Assembly (NCBI GenBank): GCA_033296885.1
Contig: MU863951.1
Coordinates: 1 to 64,000 of the forward strand
Direction: 5' to 3'
Source of the DNA: Triangularia verruculosa
Lineage: Eukaryota > Ascomycota > Sordariomycetes > Sordariales > Podosporaceae
Length of the DNA stretch: 64,000 bases
Part shown: positions 1-10,917 of the stretch, piece after piece
How positions within the stretch are numbered: position 1 is the first letter of the stretch
How the letters are laid out: every line of letters begins with the position of its first letter
The notes under the pieces: generated by a model
Database searches by the model: none
Told to the model about the DNA's origin: nothing
Seen by the model: the letters and a program-made list of their open reading frames with translations, nothing else
Translations under genes and position numbers: made by a program

Positions 1-1122
1 AAAGTAATAAAAATAAATAAATAATAAAAGTATAATTATATACTTTTTTTAAATTAAAAAAAAGAATTTAAATTAATTAAAAAAAAAAGCTTTTATCTTT
101 AGATTTAAACTATAATTATTTAATATAAGTAATAATTACTTAATAAATAAAAGTATATTTATAAAATAGAAATAATTTAATAAAAAGGATATTAAGAAAA
201 TATAATTTAAGGTTTTTAAAATAAAAAATTAAAGAAATAACTTAGGAGGAAATTCCTATAAAAAATATTAAAAAAATATAATTTAAAAAGAAATTCTTAT
301 TTATTTTACTTATTTCTATCGCCCTTATAATATTTAATAAATGAAAGACAACTTTTACGTTAATTTCGTTTTCTCCTCTCGTTTTTAAATCCGTTTTTCT
401 ATAATATTAAGAAAATAACGTTAATATTAATCTCTGAAATAAAAACCGTAAGGAAAAAGAATTATATTATATACTTAAATTAATCGAAAAGAATTTAAAG
501 CCCGGCTCTAAGTTTGGACATCATAATTTTAACGTTATAACCTCGGTATTATAACTTTAAAGATTAAAAAGCGTAGTTCTCGAACCGAATTAAAGAGCTT
601 AATGGGATCCGGTAATTTAAATTAAATCTGGGCTATTAAAAGGAAACTCAAGATTAATTAAAATAAATAGCTATTATATATAAGAATAAAGACCTAACTA
701 GTTAATTAGAGGGTCTAGGGTTTAAAAAATATTATAACTTATTACTTAGAAACTACTTTTACTTTATTTAAAAACCTATCTTTTAAATATAATCTTTTTA
801 CTAATAGATTTTATAAACATTTTATATAATAATTTTTTAAATGTTTTATATTAATTTACTACTTAATTAAAATTTCAAAAATAAAGTCATAAAATGTATA
901 GAAAAATCCGATTATCTTAACAATTATAATTTAAAACTTACTAACCCTAACCCTACTTCATTATATTTATTAAAGTAAATTTTATAATATTTTAATATCT
1001 TTTTAAATATTAATATTCTTTAAAAGTAAGATAATAAATCTATTATATAAAAGTATTAGGAAAAATAAAGTTAAACTTTATTTTTAAATTTTTACTTCTT
1101 TTTATTTATTTTTAATTTTTAA
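1..1122. repeat. AT-rich RIP-like decayed repeat block
   Basis: Almost pure A/T with runs of TTTAAA/TATTAA-like words, no open reading frame of note, and an abrupt change to balanced composition near base 1122 where the GC-rich word ggcggccgag begins. In filamentous ascomycetes such islands are usually transposons mutated by RIP (C to T on both strands). A few GC-richer islets (about 495-610) may be remnants of the original element, but I cannot name it. No terminal repeat or target-site duplication is visible because the block runs off the left edge. Confidence 0.75.
941..955 (-). repeat. Short telomere-like motif
   Basis: The bases read CTAACCCTAACCCTA, about two and a half copies of the fungal telomere unit TTAGGG read on the minus strand. 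It sits inside the AT-rich block and keeps its C residues although the surroundings are nearly all A/T. Two units are too few to call a telomere; chance or an old subtelomeric remnant are both possible. Confidence 0.35.
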
Positions 1123-1820
1123 AAAGGCGGCCGAGAACCCCCTCATGATGGAAACAGGGGGTCCCAACTTATTCCTGTCCGTTTTCCTGCCCGACAGAGA
1201 CTCGCCCACTTATAAGGCCAGCGCCTAAATTCACCGAAATCGGGATCGATTGCCATTCAAAGATGAATCACCCTTGTGAGTCACTAGTTGCAGGTAATTG
1301 ACGATGGACCAACCTCAGTCTACCAGGTCTCTCGGCAAGAATCATCCCACAGCGTAAATCCTGGCATCGCGGTGTTTTCGCAGTCCGCAAAAGCCTCGCA
1401 AAGAAAATATTGTCAACATGATGCAGATGTTTGAGCCGGGGTTTGGCCCCGAGATTCAATATTCAAACACACTAAACCACCTCAGCCAAGGTAGGTATTC
1501 ATGTCTGCGCGATAAATCAATAGGCCCAGCTACGGTGAAGAGCCCCAACAGTTTGGGTGAGTCACCCCTCCCTGGCTGAATTCGGACAGATATACCAAGC
1601 AGAAATGTGATTCATGGTATTAAGGCAAGATTATTTGGATGGCTGGGAACCCGACAGTTTGGTCCAACCGCCTGAGGGCTACCTCTCGCAGGTTCCTTTT
1701 GAACCCCGCGTCCGCTGCATTTTACATCTTTCCACATTGCTTTGCCCGAACCAATACACAGGTTTTGGATTTTTGCAGTGGAAGAAGCCTCAAAGGCATA
1801 TCGAACTCAGGAAGCAGAAA
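1123..1820. other. Non-coding flank and 5' leader of the methionyl-tRNA synthetase gene
   Basis: Balanced composition between the AT-rich block and the first ATG of the synthetase. Only short open frames with no recognisable protein features. Probably promoter and 5' leader. Confidence 0.5.
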
Positions 1821-3903
1821 ATGGCAGCACAGTCGCAGCTTGGAGCACCTGTTCTCCCAGAACCCGGGAAGCGAAACATTCTCATCACCAGCGCTTTGCC
1901 ATACGTCAACAATGTGCCACACCTTGGCAACATCATCGGATCAGTGCTTTCGGCTGATGTTTTTGCACGGTACAGCAGAGGGCGCGGCTTCAATACGCTC
2001 TACATTGGTGGTACGTCACAGCTCTTTCCCTTTGGGTGATGAAGATGCCCTTGGACTTTTAGCCCCGCTTTTGGGAACTTCTTTTGCTGACATTTGTATC
2101 TTCAGGTACCGACGAATATGGAACAACAACTGAAGCGCGGGCGCTTATTGAGAATTGCACTCCTCAAGCACTCTGCGACAAGTACTATACGATTCACAAT
2201 GAAGTCTACAAGTGGTTCAGCATCAGCTTTGATATCTTTGGTCGTACCACAACACCGCTGCAAACGGACATCACGCAAGACATCTTCTTGAAGCTCAAGG
2301 AAAATGGCTTCCTCGAGGAACGCATGACAACTCAACTCTACTGCGAGCAGCACCACTGGTTCCTCGCAGATCGCTTTGTTGAAGGCGAGTGTCCCGATTG
2401 TGGCTACGTTGACGCTCGTGGAGACCAATGTGACCTCTGCGGTAAACTGCTCGAGTCCTTGGAGCTTATACGCCCACGTTGCAAAGTCGACGGCTCTGTA
2501 CCAATCACCAAAGACACCAAGCATGTCTTCCTGGAACTGGATAAGCTCCAGCCTGAGGTGGAGGCTTTCTTCCGGGAGTCTGCTGCTAAAGGGGCATGGT
2601 CTAGCAATGGCGTCTCCATCACAGCGGCCTGGCTCAAGGAAGGCCTACAGCCGCGCAGCATCACTAGAGACCTCAAAGGGGGCACTCCGGTGCCTTCGAG
2701 TCTGGAGGGTTACGAAGACAAGGTAATCTATTCGTGGTTTGATGCTTGGTGAGTCAACCTGCCTCTTACACTGTTTGATGACAAGGCTCCGGGTCCTTGC
2801 TAACGGAGAACAGCATTGGCTACGTCTCAATCACTGCCAATTATACCGATCAGTGGGAGAAATGGTGGCGTAGCCCTGATGACGTGAAGCTGTACCAGTT
2901 CATGGGGAAGGATAATGTGGTCTACCACACTATCATCTTTCCCGCCACCAAGATTGGGACTCGTGGTGCTTGGACGAAGCTGCATCACCTTTCTACAACC
3001 GACTACCTTACCTACGAAGGTGGGAAGTTCTCCAAGTCTCGGGGGATCGGCGTTTTTGGAGATTCGGCCAAGGAGACAGGGGTTCCCTCTGACATCTGGC
3101 GTTTCTATCTGCTTTACTGCAGGCCGGAGACTGGCGACAGCGAATTCACCTGGGATGGGTTCATCAGCGCCAACAACAATCTGCTTCTCAAAAACCTGGG
3201 CAACTTTGTCAGCCGTGTCTTGAAGTTTATCAACTCACGCCACTTCAACAGTGTGGTGCCTGACTGGACTCAATATAATGAGCCATCCTTCGATGCATTC
3301 AAAGAGGAGATCAATGAGCTACTTACACAATATGTCCGAGAGCTCGATGCGGTCAAGTTGCGCGCCGGGTTATTGACAGCCCTTCAGGTCTGTCAGAGAG
3401 GCAATGGATTTCTCCAGGCGAATAAGCTTGACATCAGCCTGCACGAGAACGAACCTTCCAAGTGCGCAGCTGTGGTTGGTATTGCGATCAATTTGGTCCA
3501 CCTTTTGGCTTCATTGATTTCGCCTTATATGCCCACCATAGCTGCATCCATCAACACACAGCTTCGTGCCGACGCACTTCCTATTCTGGAGCAATGGACT
3601 GCCGACACCATCAGCCCTGGACATGAGATTGGTTTGTCGGAGCATCTTTTTTCCCGTATCAAGCCCGAGAAGGCACAGGAGTGGCGAGAGAAATATGGCA
3701 GCGAGGAGGCCAAGAAACTGAAAGAGGAGGAGGCTGCATTGAAAGCAAAAAAGACCACGAAGAAGAAGAAGAAGGTTGCTCCGAGGGAAGTAGGAGGTAA
3801 TTCTAATGTCCAGCCTGCCTCGGAAGAGGACGGTAAAGTGGGAACCGGTCCTGCCAGCGCAGCTCCGACAGAGGTGGCTTTGGACGCCCTGAAACTGAAC
3901 TGA
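1821..3903 (+). CDS. Methionyl-tRNA synthetase, cytoplasmic type
   Basis: Class I aminoacyl-tRNA synthetase that charges tRNA-Met with methionine. Exons 1821-2010, 2106-2748, 2814-3903 give 640 residues; both introns are GT-AG and the second has a GCTAAC branch site. The HIGH signature appears as HLGN at residues 34-37, a zinc knuckle as C159-x2-C162 and C172-x2-C175, and the KMSKS loop as KFSKS at 349-353. The FDACIGY junction across intron 2 is the conserved catalytic-domain sequence. The anticodon-binding helical domain follows, then a lysine-rich tail from about residue 560 with a KKTTKKKKK stretch that probably aids RNA binding. The product is shorter than yeast Mes1 (about 750) because the N-terminal GST-like extension is missing. 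The start is the first ATG giving a short leader before the Rossmann fold; no mitochondrial presequence is evident. Confidence 0.95.
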
Positions 3904-4880
3904 AATTTTGGTGTTGTGCCGTTTTCTAGCCTTCTCGTCCGATACTCTGCCATCCTCTGATATACTTTTATGGAAATGCAATCTATTAAGACCAATCATC
4001 AACAAATGACTACATTCTTAGTCACCTGGTACCTTACCTCGGTACCTAAGGTACCGAGATAAACATCATGGGAAAGCCTGTTTTCTAGGTGAGATCTGTA
4101 ACGGCCCCAAAATGAGGGTTGTACCTTAATTACCAAACATCACAATCGATATAGATGGAAGACTAAAATAATTCAGCTCGCATGTTCCAAATGTTAGTAC
4201 TTATAGTTGATGTGAAGGATGAACCGGCCCGCAGAAATGAGTACCTGAGCTAATGCTGAATCAGAAAATTGATTCGAAATCCAGTTTCACGAAAAGAATT
4301 CCTCCAAAGGAGCGCAGTAACTCAGATTACTCGTAGGGTTCCGCAAAGTTGGTGGGCCTCGGATCTTACCTTCCTCTCCACTTGTCATCATGTAAGATGA
4401 TTCTATAGTTATTACAATTCGGCCTAACCGGCGTGAGGGCGTCTTTATAGTCACAAGAGCATTCGGTCGGTGCCAAGCTATGTGCATCTACACACCATCT
4501 ATATAGTTGACACTATTGTTGGAAACATCACAAGATCAAGTAAATGTTCTCATTTATGCTTTCCTCCGTCTCAACTTTGGGATTGTTAGTTTGTCAGGTA
4601 CCCAAGGTGGTACCTACCCAATTAAAACTTTCGAAGTCATCTATCCCGGAAAGTGTCAGACCTTTGTTTATATATACCAGCAGGGGTGCAATTTGGCTCA
4701 TTAACGCAGTTCAAGTTATAACCGCGATTAGCCTGACTAAGGTAGGTGCGTAAAGCCCATGCTCACCTGGACCATTTACCCGACAAAGCATTCGGACAAC
4801 AGGACAAAAGCTCTTAGTTTGGGCCAGAAAAAAGAGACCGTGATGGCGCAAACCAAAACAACGTTGGCAAAACGCTCAAG
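3904..4880. other. Intergenic region rich in GGTACC motifs
   Basis: Separates the synthetase 3' end from the next secreted-protein gene. No convincing gene. GGTACC occurs at 4028, 4041, 4050, 4597 and 4609, partly arranged as a perfect inverted repeat listed separately. The last 100 bases presumably hold the promoter of the next gene. Confidence 0.5.
4038..4058. repeat. Perfect inverted repeat, 10-base arms, 1-base spacer
   Basis: CTCGGTACCT at 4038-4047, a single A, then AGGTACCGAG at 4049-4058, an exact reverse complement. It lies about 135 bases after the methionyl-tRNA synthetase stop. It could form a cruciform or a hairpin in the transcript; a role in 3' end formation is only a possibility, because no U-run follows and fungal nuclear genes do not use bacterial-type terminators. 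Confidence 0.7.
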
Positions 4881-6623
4881 ATGCTGTTCCAAAGCCTTAT
4901 TCTTGGCAGCGTAGGCCTGAAGCATGTCCATGGCCTCCCAACTTCAGTGAGCCGACCTGTGCAGGCCCGTCAGTACTATCCAGATCCTGACGACCCCTCT
5001 CTCCCTCCCTCTCCCGAAGACTGCCTAAGACTATCCTTCAGCGAGCCGGCTTGGTCCATCTACGATCCCGCATTGCTGTCGGTAAATGTTTCCGATGGAG
5101 GCACACAGGGCGACATCCGTTTCTACACAAGAAACGTCGCGACTGGCCAGCATGCTGACTGCAGGGTGACAAATATCGAGCTCAACCCGAAAGGGGCTCA
5201 GTTAGAGACATGGTATAATTGCAACGTGACAGACTTGCAGTTCCAGTTTCTCCTGGATGACTTCCAGGTGAGGCTTCGGGGAGGGTGGAAGTGCGCAGAG
5301 TCCGAGTAAGTGGTCCCTTTTCTGACTCCAAGAGAGTTAGCCGGGACAACTGCTGATATACAGTAAAGACTAAACTTCCACGGTCATGGAGTCTGGGAAG
5401 AACCTGTGGTTCAAGGCTGCCTGGAAGAGTGGAATACTCCTCGTGGTCAAGAGACGCTCTGCATCATGGGAGGGTCTTACGTCGTTGCCACTCTGACTAG
5501 CCCAATGGATCTGCAACCTCAATGGCCCTTGTTGCCATATACGCCCTTTGAACGAGCATGGAGATGTGTCGATCGCTCTTGGGATCCTGAGTTTACAGTC
5601 CACGGTCTGAAGTACCAGCGGCATCTGGGCTCTTACGAGTTTAGTTTGGATGTTGAGAATCATTCCAGCGGCGAGAGAACTATTTGCAAATCGCAGAGGG
5701 TCAGTCAAGGGAGTCTACCTACCGATGGTTCGACTCCGTGGGTAAAATGTTCAGCTGATAACGGAACTCTGGACGTCTTGCTCGACACAACTTACGATAT
5801 TTTGGGCATCCGTCAGGAATGGAAGTGCAATGACAATGTCAAGGATATTGAACCGTGAGTTAATCTTGTTCCAGCAGTGTAGGGACTGGGCTAACACATC
5901 TGAATAGCGAGAATTACCGCGCCACTGGCTTCATTAAAGCTCGCCTTGCTTGCGGAGAGGCAACGGACAAATCTCAAGAAGACTATGATTGTACCCTACC
6001 TGTTCCCGCGGCACCACTGACATTTACCGGATATCCTGCCATTGACAAAGCCGTGCTGCCCCCCTTTCCTCACACCTTCTATAACCGAAGCTGCACCATC
6101 AATTCTATCAGCAACACCCACAATTTAACACTGAATGAGTACAAGATTGAAACCACCGACGATGGGAAACTGGAAGGAACATTTGGCCTCTACAATCCTG
6201 GACCTGGGGAAACGTGGAGGCTGTTCAAGATTCCTGTGCTCGACGATGCGAACTGGCATGATTGCATCCGTGGAGGGGAAGGCGAGCTACCTTGGCAGCT
6301 GGCCGATTGCAAGTATTCACTTGCTCTCAGCCCCGAGTCCCCTGGCGTTCGGTTTGAACTAGGATGGTATTGTGATGATCGTGACCCCAGCAATGCGTAC
6401 GTTTCCAGCCCCTTATTCACCCCTGAGTCAGGACTGACAAATGAATAGGATCCTGTTCAGTGCCAACGCTCAAGCAAGCTTTACAGAGAATAGGCCGGTT
6501 TGTCAAGACGGGGTATGCCAGTTCCCCTCCAGTGTAACAGAGGTCACTCTTCAGGTTTCGAACCTCACATGGGAAACTGGACATGGAGTTATGCAGAAGG
6601 GCCCAATTCTGCCTTGGGTTTAA
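4881..6623 (+). CDS. Secreted cysteine-rich protein built of tandem repeated exons
   Basis: Unrecognised fungal secreted protein, 524 residues after splicing exons 4881-5305, 5369-5854, 5908-6396 and 6449-6623. Residues 1 to about 18 look like a signal peptide. Each of the first three exons carries one beta-rich, cysteine-containing unit (about residues 46-140, 172-295, 365-459) ending in W-K-C, W-K-C or W-Y-C followed by acidic residues just before the intron. Exon 4 is a shorter fourth unit with C-x4-C. All three introns are phase 2 and exons 2 and 3 are 486 and 489 bases, so whole units can be duplicated without breaking frame. Several N-glycosylation sequons are present. At intron 1 the nearer acceptor (5361-5363) would put a stop in frame, so the second AG at 5367-5368 is used in this model. 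Function unknown; the solo protein at 21266 looks related. Confidence 0.8.
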
Positions 6624-7643
6624 AAGCGATGATTCAAACACCATGACCTGAAACGCGATGAACGTTTGGAAGAAAACAGACCTGTTTTGGAAGCTAGCTG
6701 AAGGTGTAAGCATGTAATCGAGAGCCATACGTATCATCCTTCCATGGGTAGGTAATTAAGCCATGTTTGGACTCTATATCTTGTTCAGCAGTCGATACCC
6801 GGCTTCAATCCATGCTCGCCCATGATAATTTCGACGGCCCTTGAAAAGCACGTCAGAGATTGGAACAACCGACTGGTCTTGGGTTGCACAACACAACTGC
6901 CGAAGCGCACAGTCCTTGTCAGGGGTTTCCCCAAAACCTCCATACATCTCATTGGTGAACCAGAAAGAAAAAGAACCGTTATATGCGACCGGGTTATCTA
7001 AGGTACATGAGATCAACCCCAACCATGTACTTCAAGTCTCGATTACTGGAGGGATTTAGGTAGCATGCGCGTGCGATACTGGAGAATCCCGCCATCACAC
7101 ACTTTGTGTAAGGTACCGAAGTATCCATGGTACCCTATTCCACCACCCAGCTCAAGGCAAGTGGCATCTTCGGGGCCATTATCTCAAGTTGGTCAGGAAA
7201 ATCAATAGCCCGTCTTCAAATACGACGCTGAGATGGATGCAAGGTGCAAAGGCAACCGTAAGAAGCGAGATGCAGTACGCTTGAGCCCAGCTCATTCTTG
7301 TCACGACGAATAATAGAAGGCCTGTGAGACTGGTGCGATGTTTGTTGGTTCTGGTTGTGTAACGCTTCAACACCAACAGGGAGTTTTGCCATGAACAAAA
7401 CACCTGGTTGGAATGCTGTACGATATATTATGTAGGTATTTATCTAAGCTCTAAATCTGCAACAGTAATATCCAGACATGCATATGTAGGTGGATGGGTG
7501 GAAGCACTCTACATATCCGTCATGCTGGCTGCGATGCCCAACCTGGTAGATATAATTAGCTGGCCTATAATACCTTAGGCTGCTGATATCCCTTGCATTT
7601 TATTCTCTCTCTTGTTCCCTGAATCGCTTGCCTCACAATCACC
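6624..7643. other. Intergenic region
   Basis: About 1 kb without a convincing gene; open frames are short and lack domain features. GGTACC words occur at 7112 and 7129. The last 200 bases should contain the promoter of the MFS transporter that follows. Confidence 0.5.
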
Positions 7644-9402
7644 ATGATAACTGACAAGCCCACCCCTTTGGCAGTGACTGAGCCTCGGTCTGGCTCTGGC
7701 ATCAGCCACGAAAAGGGGGACCTACGAAATCCGAGAATAGGCCACATTCACGAATTTCGAGAGGTGGAGGGCTATATTATTGACATCGCCGAGGATGGTT
7801 CCGCAGCATCGGGGCTCAAGCTCGCCGAGGATGGCCACACCGTCTTGATTCCGCAGCCCAGTGATGACAAGAACGATCCGTTGAATTGGACTTGGAACAA
7901 GAAGCATCTGATTCTTTTCATCGTGTCTTGGGTTTCGTTTTTGCCTGACTATGGCAGCGCGACAGGGGCCGTCACTTTGATTCCGCAAGCTGTGGAATGG
8001 GAGACGACACCAGACACGGTGAATCACTCGCAAGCCGGCAACGTTTTTATGCTGGGCGCAGGGGGGTTGGTTGGTACGTGTTTTGGCGATATCTTTGATC
8101 CTGCATGGCTTTTATCTAATCATCAGACAGTTGTAATGCTTTCGGCGTATTTTGGTCGCCTCCCTGTGGTCTTCTGGTTCCTCCTCGTCTCTCTCGCAAC
8201 GGCAGCTTGGTGCGCCGAGCCAAATACGTTCGAATCCTTCATGGCGGCCCGTATCTTGAATGGATTCTTCTCGACAGTCAGCCAGGCAGGGGGATTGATG
8301 TTCATCAAAGACATGTTTTTCTTTCATGAACAGGCAAGAAAGATCAACATCTGGGCGTGGGTTCCTTTTCCGCGGTTTGGTTCGCTTCATGATTTCTGAC
8401 GGATTGGTGCATCAGATCTTTCATCGTCATGTCGCCCTACGTCGGTCCCCTCTTTGCTGCCTTTATGACCGAAACCCTACATTGGTCAGTGCCCTTTTGG
8501 GTATACTTCGCGATGAATGCGCTAGGCATGGCACTGGTGGTTGCCTTTCTAGAGGAGACTTATTATGACCGAACGATTCCACCGGACCAGCAACCTGCTC
8601 GCGGCGGCCGTGTTGCGAGGTTGCTAGGTACCGCTCAATGGAGGTCCCGGCATCTACGGAACACCCTTGGCCAGGCTTGCTGGAGAACTGTCAGTGTGCT
8701 TCTCAAGCCGATCGTGGCGCTTTCGTGCGTTTTCTATGCCTTGGTACGTTGTGTCGATACTCCTTCAAGGGGCCAGCTGGGTTGACAAAAAGACAGACGT
8801 TTGCGTGGGCAGTAGGTATCAACACCACACTGGCCATGTTCATCACACCATTATATGGTTTTGGACCGAAACAGGTGGGATTCTTTTATTTCACGCCTGT
8901 TGTTGCGGTGGCACTGGGGGAGGCAACAGGCCACTGGCTGCATGACGCTCTTGCCAAGCAGTACATTCGCTCGCACAGGGGACATTTTGAACCCGAGGTG
9001 CGACTGCGAGCCGTGATTCTTGCCATGCCGGTTGTAATCGTGGGGCTGGCTCTTATCGGCCAGTGCTTCGAGAACCAATGGCACTTCATGGTCACCAGCG
9101 TCTGCTGGGGACTGTATGTTTTTGGCATGATGATTACCACAGTGGCTTTGAGCAGTTACTGCCTTGACAGCTACCCAGAAGCTTCGGGAGAGGTTTCCGC
9201 TTGGCTCAACATGGCGCGCACGGTAGGAGGGTTCATTGTCAGCTATTTTCAAGTCAGATGGGCTGAGGCGCAGGGAACCAAGCAAAGCTTCGGGATCCAG
9301 GCTGGTATCTGTGGCGGCGCTATTTTGTTCATCGTCGCGTTGATGATCGGGGGAAAGAGGCTCAGAATCTGGGCGGGACCGTTAAACTTTGCAACCACAT
9401 GA
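7644..9402 (+). CDS. Major facilitator superfamily transporter (fungal DHA1/Hol-like)
   Basis: Twelve-helix plasma-membrane transporter of the major facilitator superfamily. Exons 7644-8073, 8131-8356, 8416-8743 and 8797-9402 give 529 residues. The hydrophilic N-terminus of about 85 residues ends in the conserved DDKNDPLNWTWNKKH that precedes helix 1 in this fungal branch. GPLFAAFM and the charged central loop with TAQWRSRHLRNT are also typical of the drug:H+/Hol-like group. At intron 1 two AGs lie four bases apart (8126 and 8130); only the distal one keeps the frame. Intron 2 has the donor GTGGGT at 8357. Substrate unknown; polyamine, cation or drug transport is possible from family membership. 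Confidence 0.85.
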
Positions 9403-9468
9403 TCGAGTGGGTAGCGATAGGGTTAGGGTATACCCACACTGAAGCTTCCACTCAAACAGAAGCTCGAC

Positions 9469-10629
9469 ATGACGTCTTCCACGTCTGCCGTGAACTTTAC
9501 TTCATGTGCGCAACTGCACAAAACTCTCGTGTTCTTTCTCTGCTCCCACAATCTCTTTCCGACTCCTGCCATTAGCATCACCAGAATGACAAGATCCAAA
9601 CCTCCCAAAGCCCCGCGATTGCAAGCAACGCCAAGCCCCGGTCATCACGACTTGCAACCCCGCGGCGACCTGGAACATGACATCGAATTTGTTGATCACA
9701 CCGAGCAGCTGGCCCTTCACTCGAAACGCGCTCGGCGCCAGGTGCAGAAACTCGCAAAGAAGAAACGCGCCTCGACCACCCCACTGTCATTGGGGGACAT
9801 GCCCTTTGAGCTTCTGGACGCCATCCTTTTGTGCTGTCGACCTCGCGATCTTGTCGCCTTATTACGTGTCTCAAAGGGCTATCAAGAATTCATCAAGCAG
9901 GAAGGATCCCGAATTGCCCAATCCATCATTGCGCTGCGATACCCCTGTTTAGCAGCTTGTTTTCTGCTGCCTGTCCTGTTGGAGGACATTGAGGACCTGG
10001 GAATTCGCAGACACATGGGACACCCGAAAGTGACAAACAGGATCATTCATAAGTTTCAGAATACACCCGCACCACGAGCGGAGCTTGTTTGTACTTGCGC
10101 GACATGCCACCATCGCTGGAACGCCCTCGGGCTGCTGGTCGACTTTGCAGACTGGCAGCATCATCTCGATAAAGGAGAGCCGATTCCCAAGATCAAGCCC
10201 GGAGAGTGTCCGGCCTGGAACAACTTGTTGCTGGCGAGGAACCAGCAGATCATCTTGAAAAGCATCCGCGATCCTCTCTGGTATGCTTGCATTCTGGAGA
10301 AGCATCTGGTGTCGATTACACGCGCTATCCGTCGCCAGGTGCTCAACAAGGGCAACAAGCGCCAGCATTATCGGCTCACCAGCAGAGACATCGAAGAAGA
10401 AACAGACCACTTTCTCCAAGCTGAAGGGCCGCTCACGATCGACTATCCACACCATCGCGACAAGTATTACATGCTCGAGGCCTATCTGCCCAATCGCTCT
10501 TGGGTTGAGGGGGAATGGGTGTATCTAACACCCGATACTCACAAGGGCGATGTCAGCGCACTCATCAACACGCTTTTCCCTGTTCTCGGCGGAGGAGGTG
10601 CGGGACAGCTCTCAACTTCGAGGCAGTGA
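9469..10629 (+). CDS. F-box-like protein with CxCxxC motif
   Basis: Single-exon frame of 386 residues. Residues about 106-142 (LSLGDMPFELLDAILL then helical LVALLRVSKGYQEF) fit an F-box, which would bind Skp1 in an SCF ubiquitin ligase. The rest has no substrate-binding repeat I recognise, but shows CTCATC at residues 208-213 followed by HH, a possible metal site. An internal ATG at 9586 (residue 40) follows a hydrophobic, leader-like stretch; because F-box proteins act in the cytosol or nucleus and the basic region starts there, the true start may be 9586. The CorA-like gene follows 288 bases downstream on the same strand. Confidence 0.7.
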   Translation: MTSSTSAVNFTSCAQLHKTLVFFLCSHNLFPTPAISITRMTRSKPPKAPRLQATPSPGHHDLQPRGDLEHDIEFVDHTEQLALHSKRARRQVQKLAKKKRASTTPLSLGDMPFELLDAILLCCRPRDLVALLRVSKGYQEFIKQEGSRIAQSIIALRYPCLAACFLLPVLLEDIEDLGIRRHMGHPKVTNRIIHKFQNTPAPRAELVCTCATCHHRWNALGLLVDFADWQHHLDKGEPIPKIKPGECPAWNNLLLARNQQIILKSIRDPLWYACILEKHLVSITRAIRRQVLNKGNKRQHYRLTSRDIEEETDHFLQAEGPLTIDYPHHRDKYYMLEAYLPNRSWVEGEWVYLTPDTHKGDVSALINTLFPVLGGGGAGQLSTSRQ

Positions 10630-10917
10630 GAGCGGAAATGTGAGTACCTAGGCAACAATCAGGTTCAAATCGACACTCATGTTGCCTGATGGCGTACCTG
10701 CACAGGGGTTTCCAGGTTCCCCGCACAATTTCCACAAATCGAAACACAGCCTTGTGGCTTGCACAGCCCCTGGCCCAAGGACTTGATCAAGAACTCCGTG
10801 CTCTCGGTGGCCTCTATTGGCGACACGACATAAGTCCTGTGCCGACGCGATTCGATATCAAGGGCTGTCTTCAAACTGTTCTGTACCTAGCTCACGCGAC
10901 AGCTAACAGCAGCCGAA

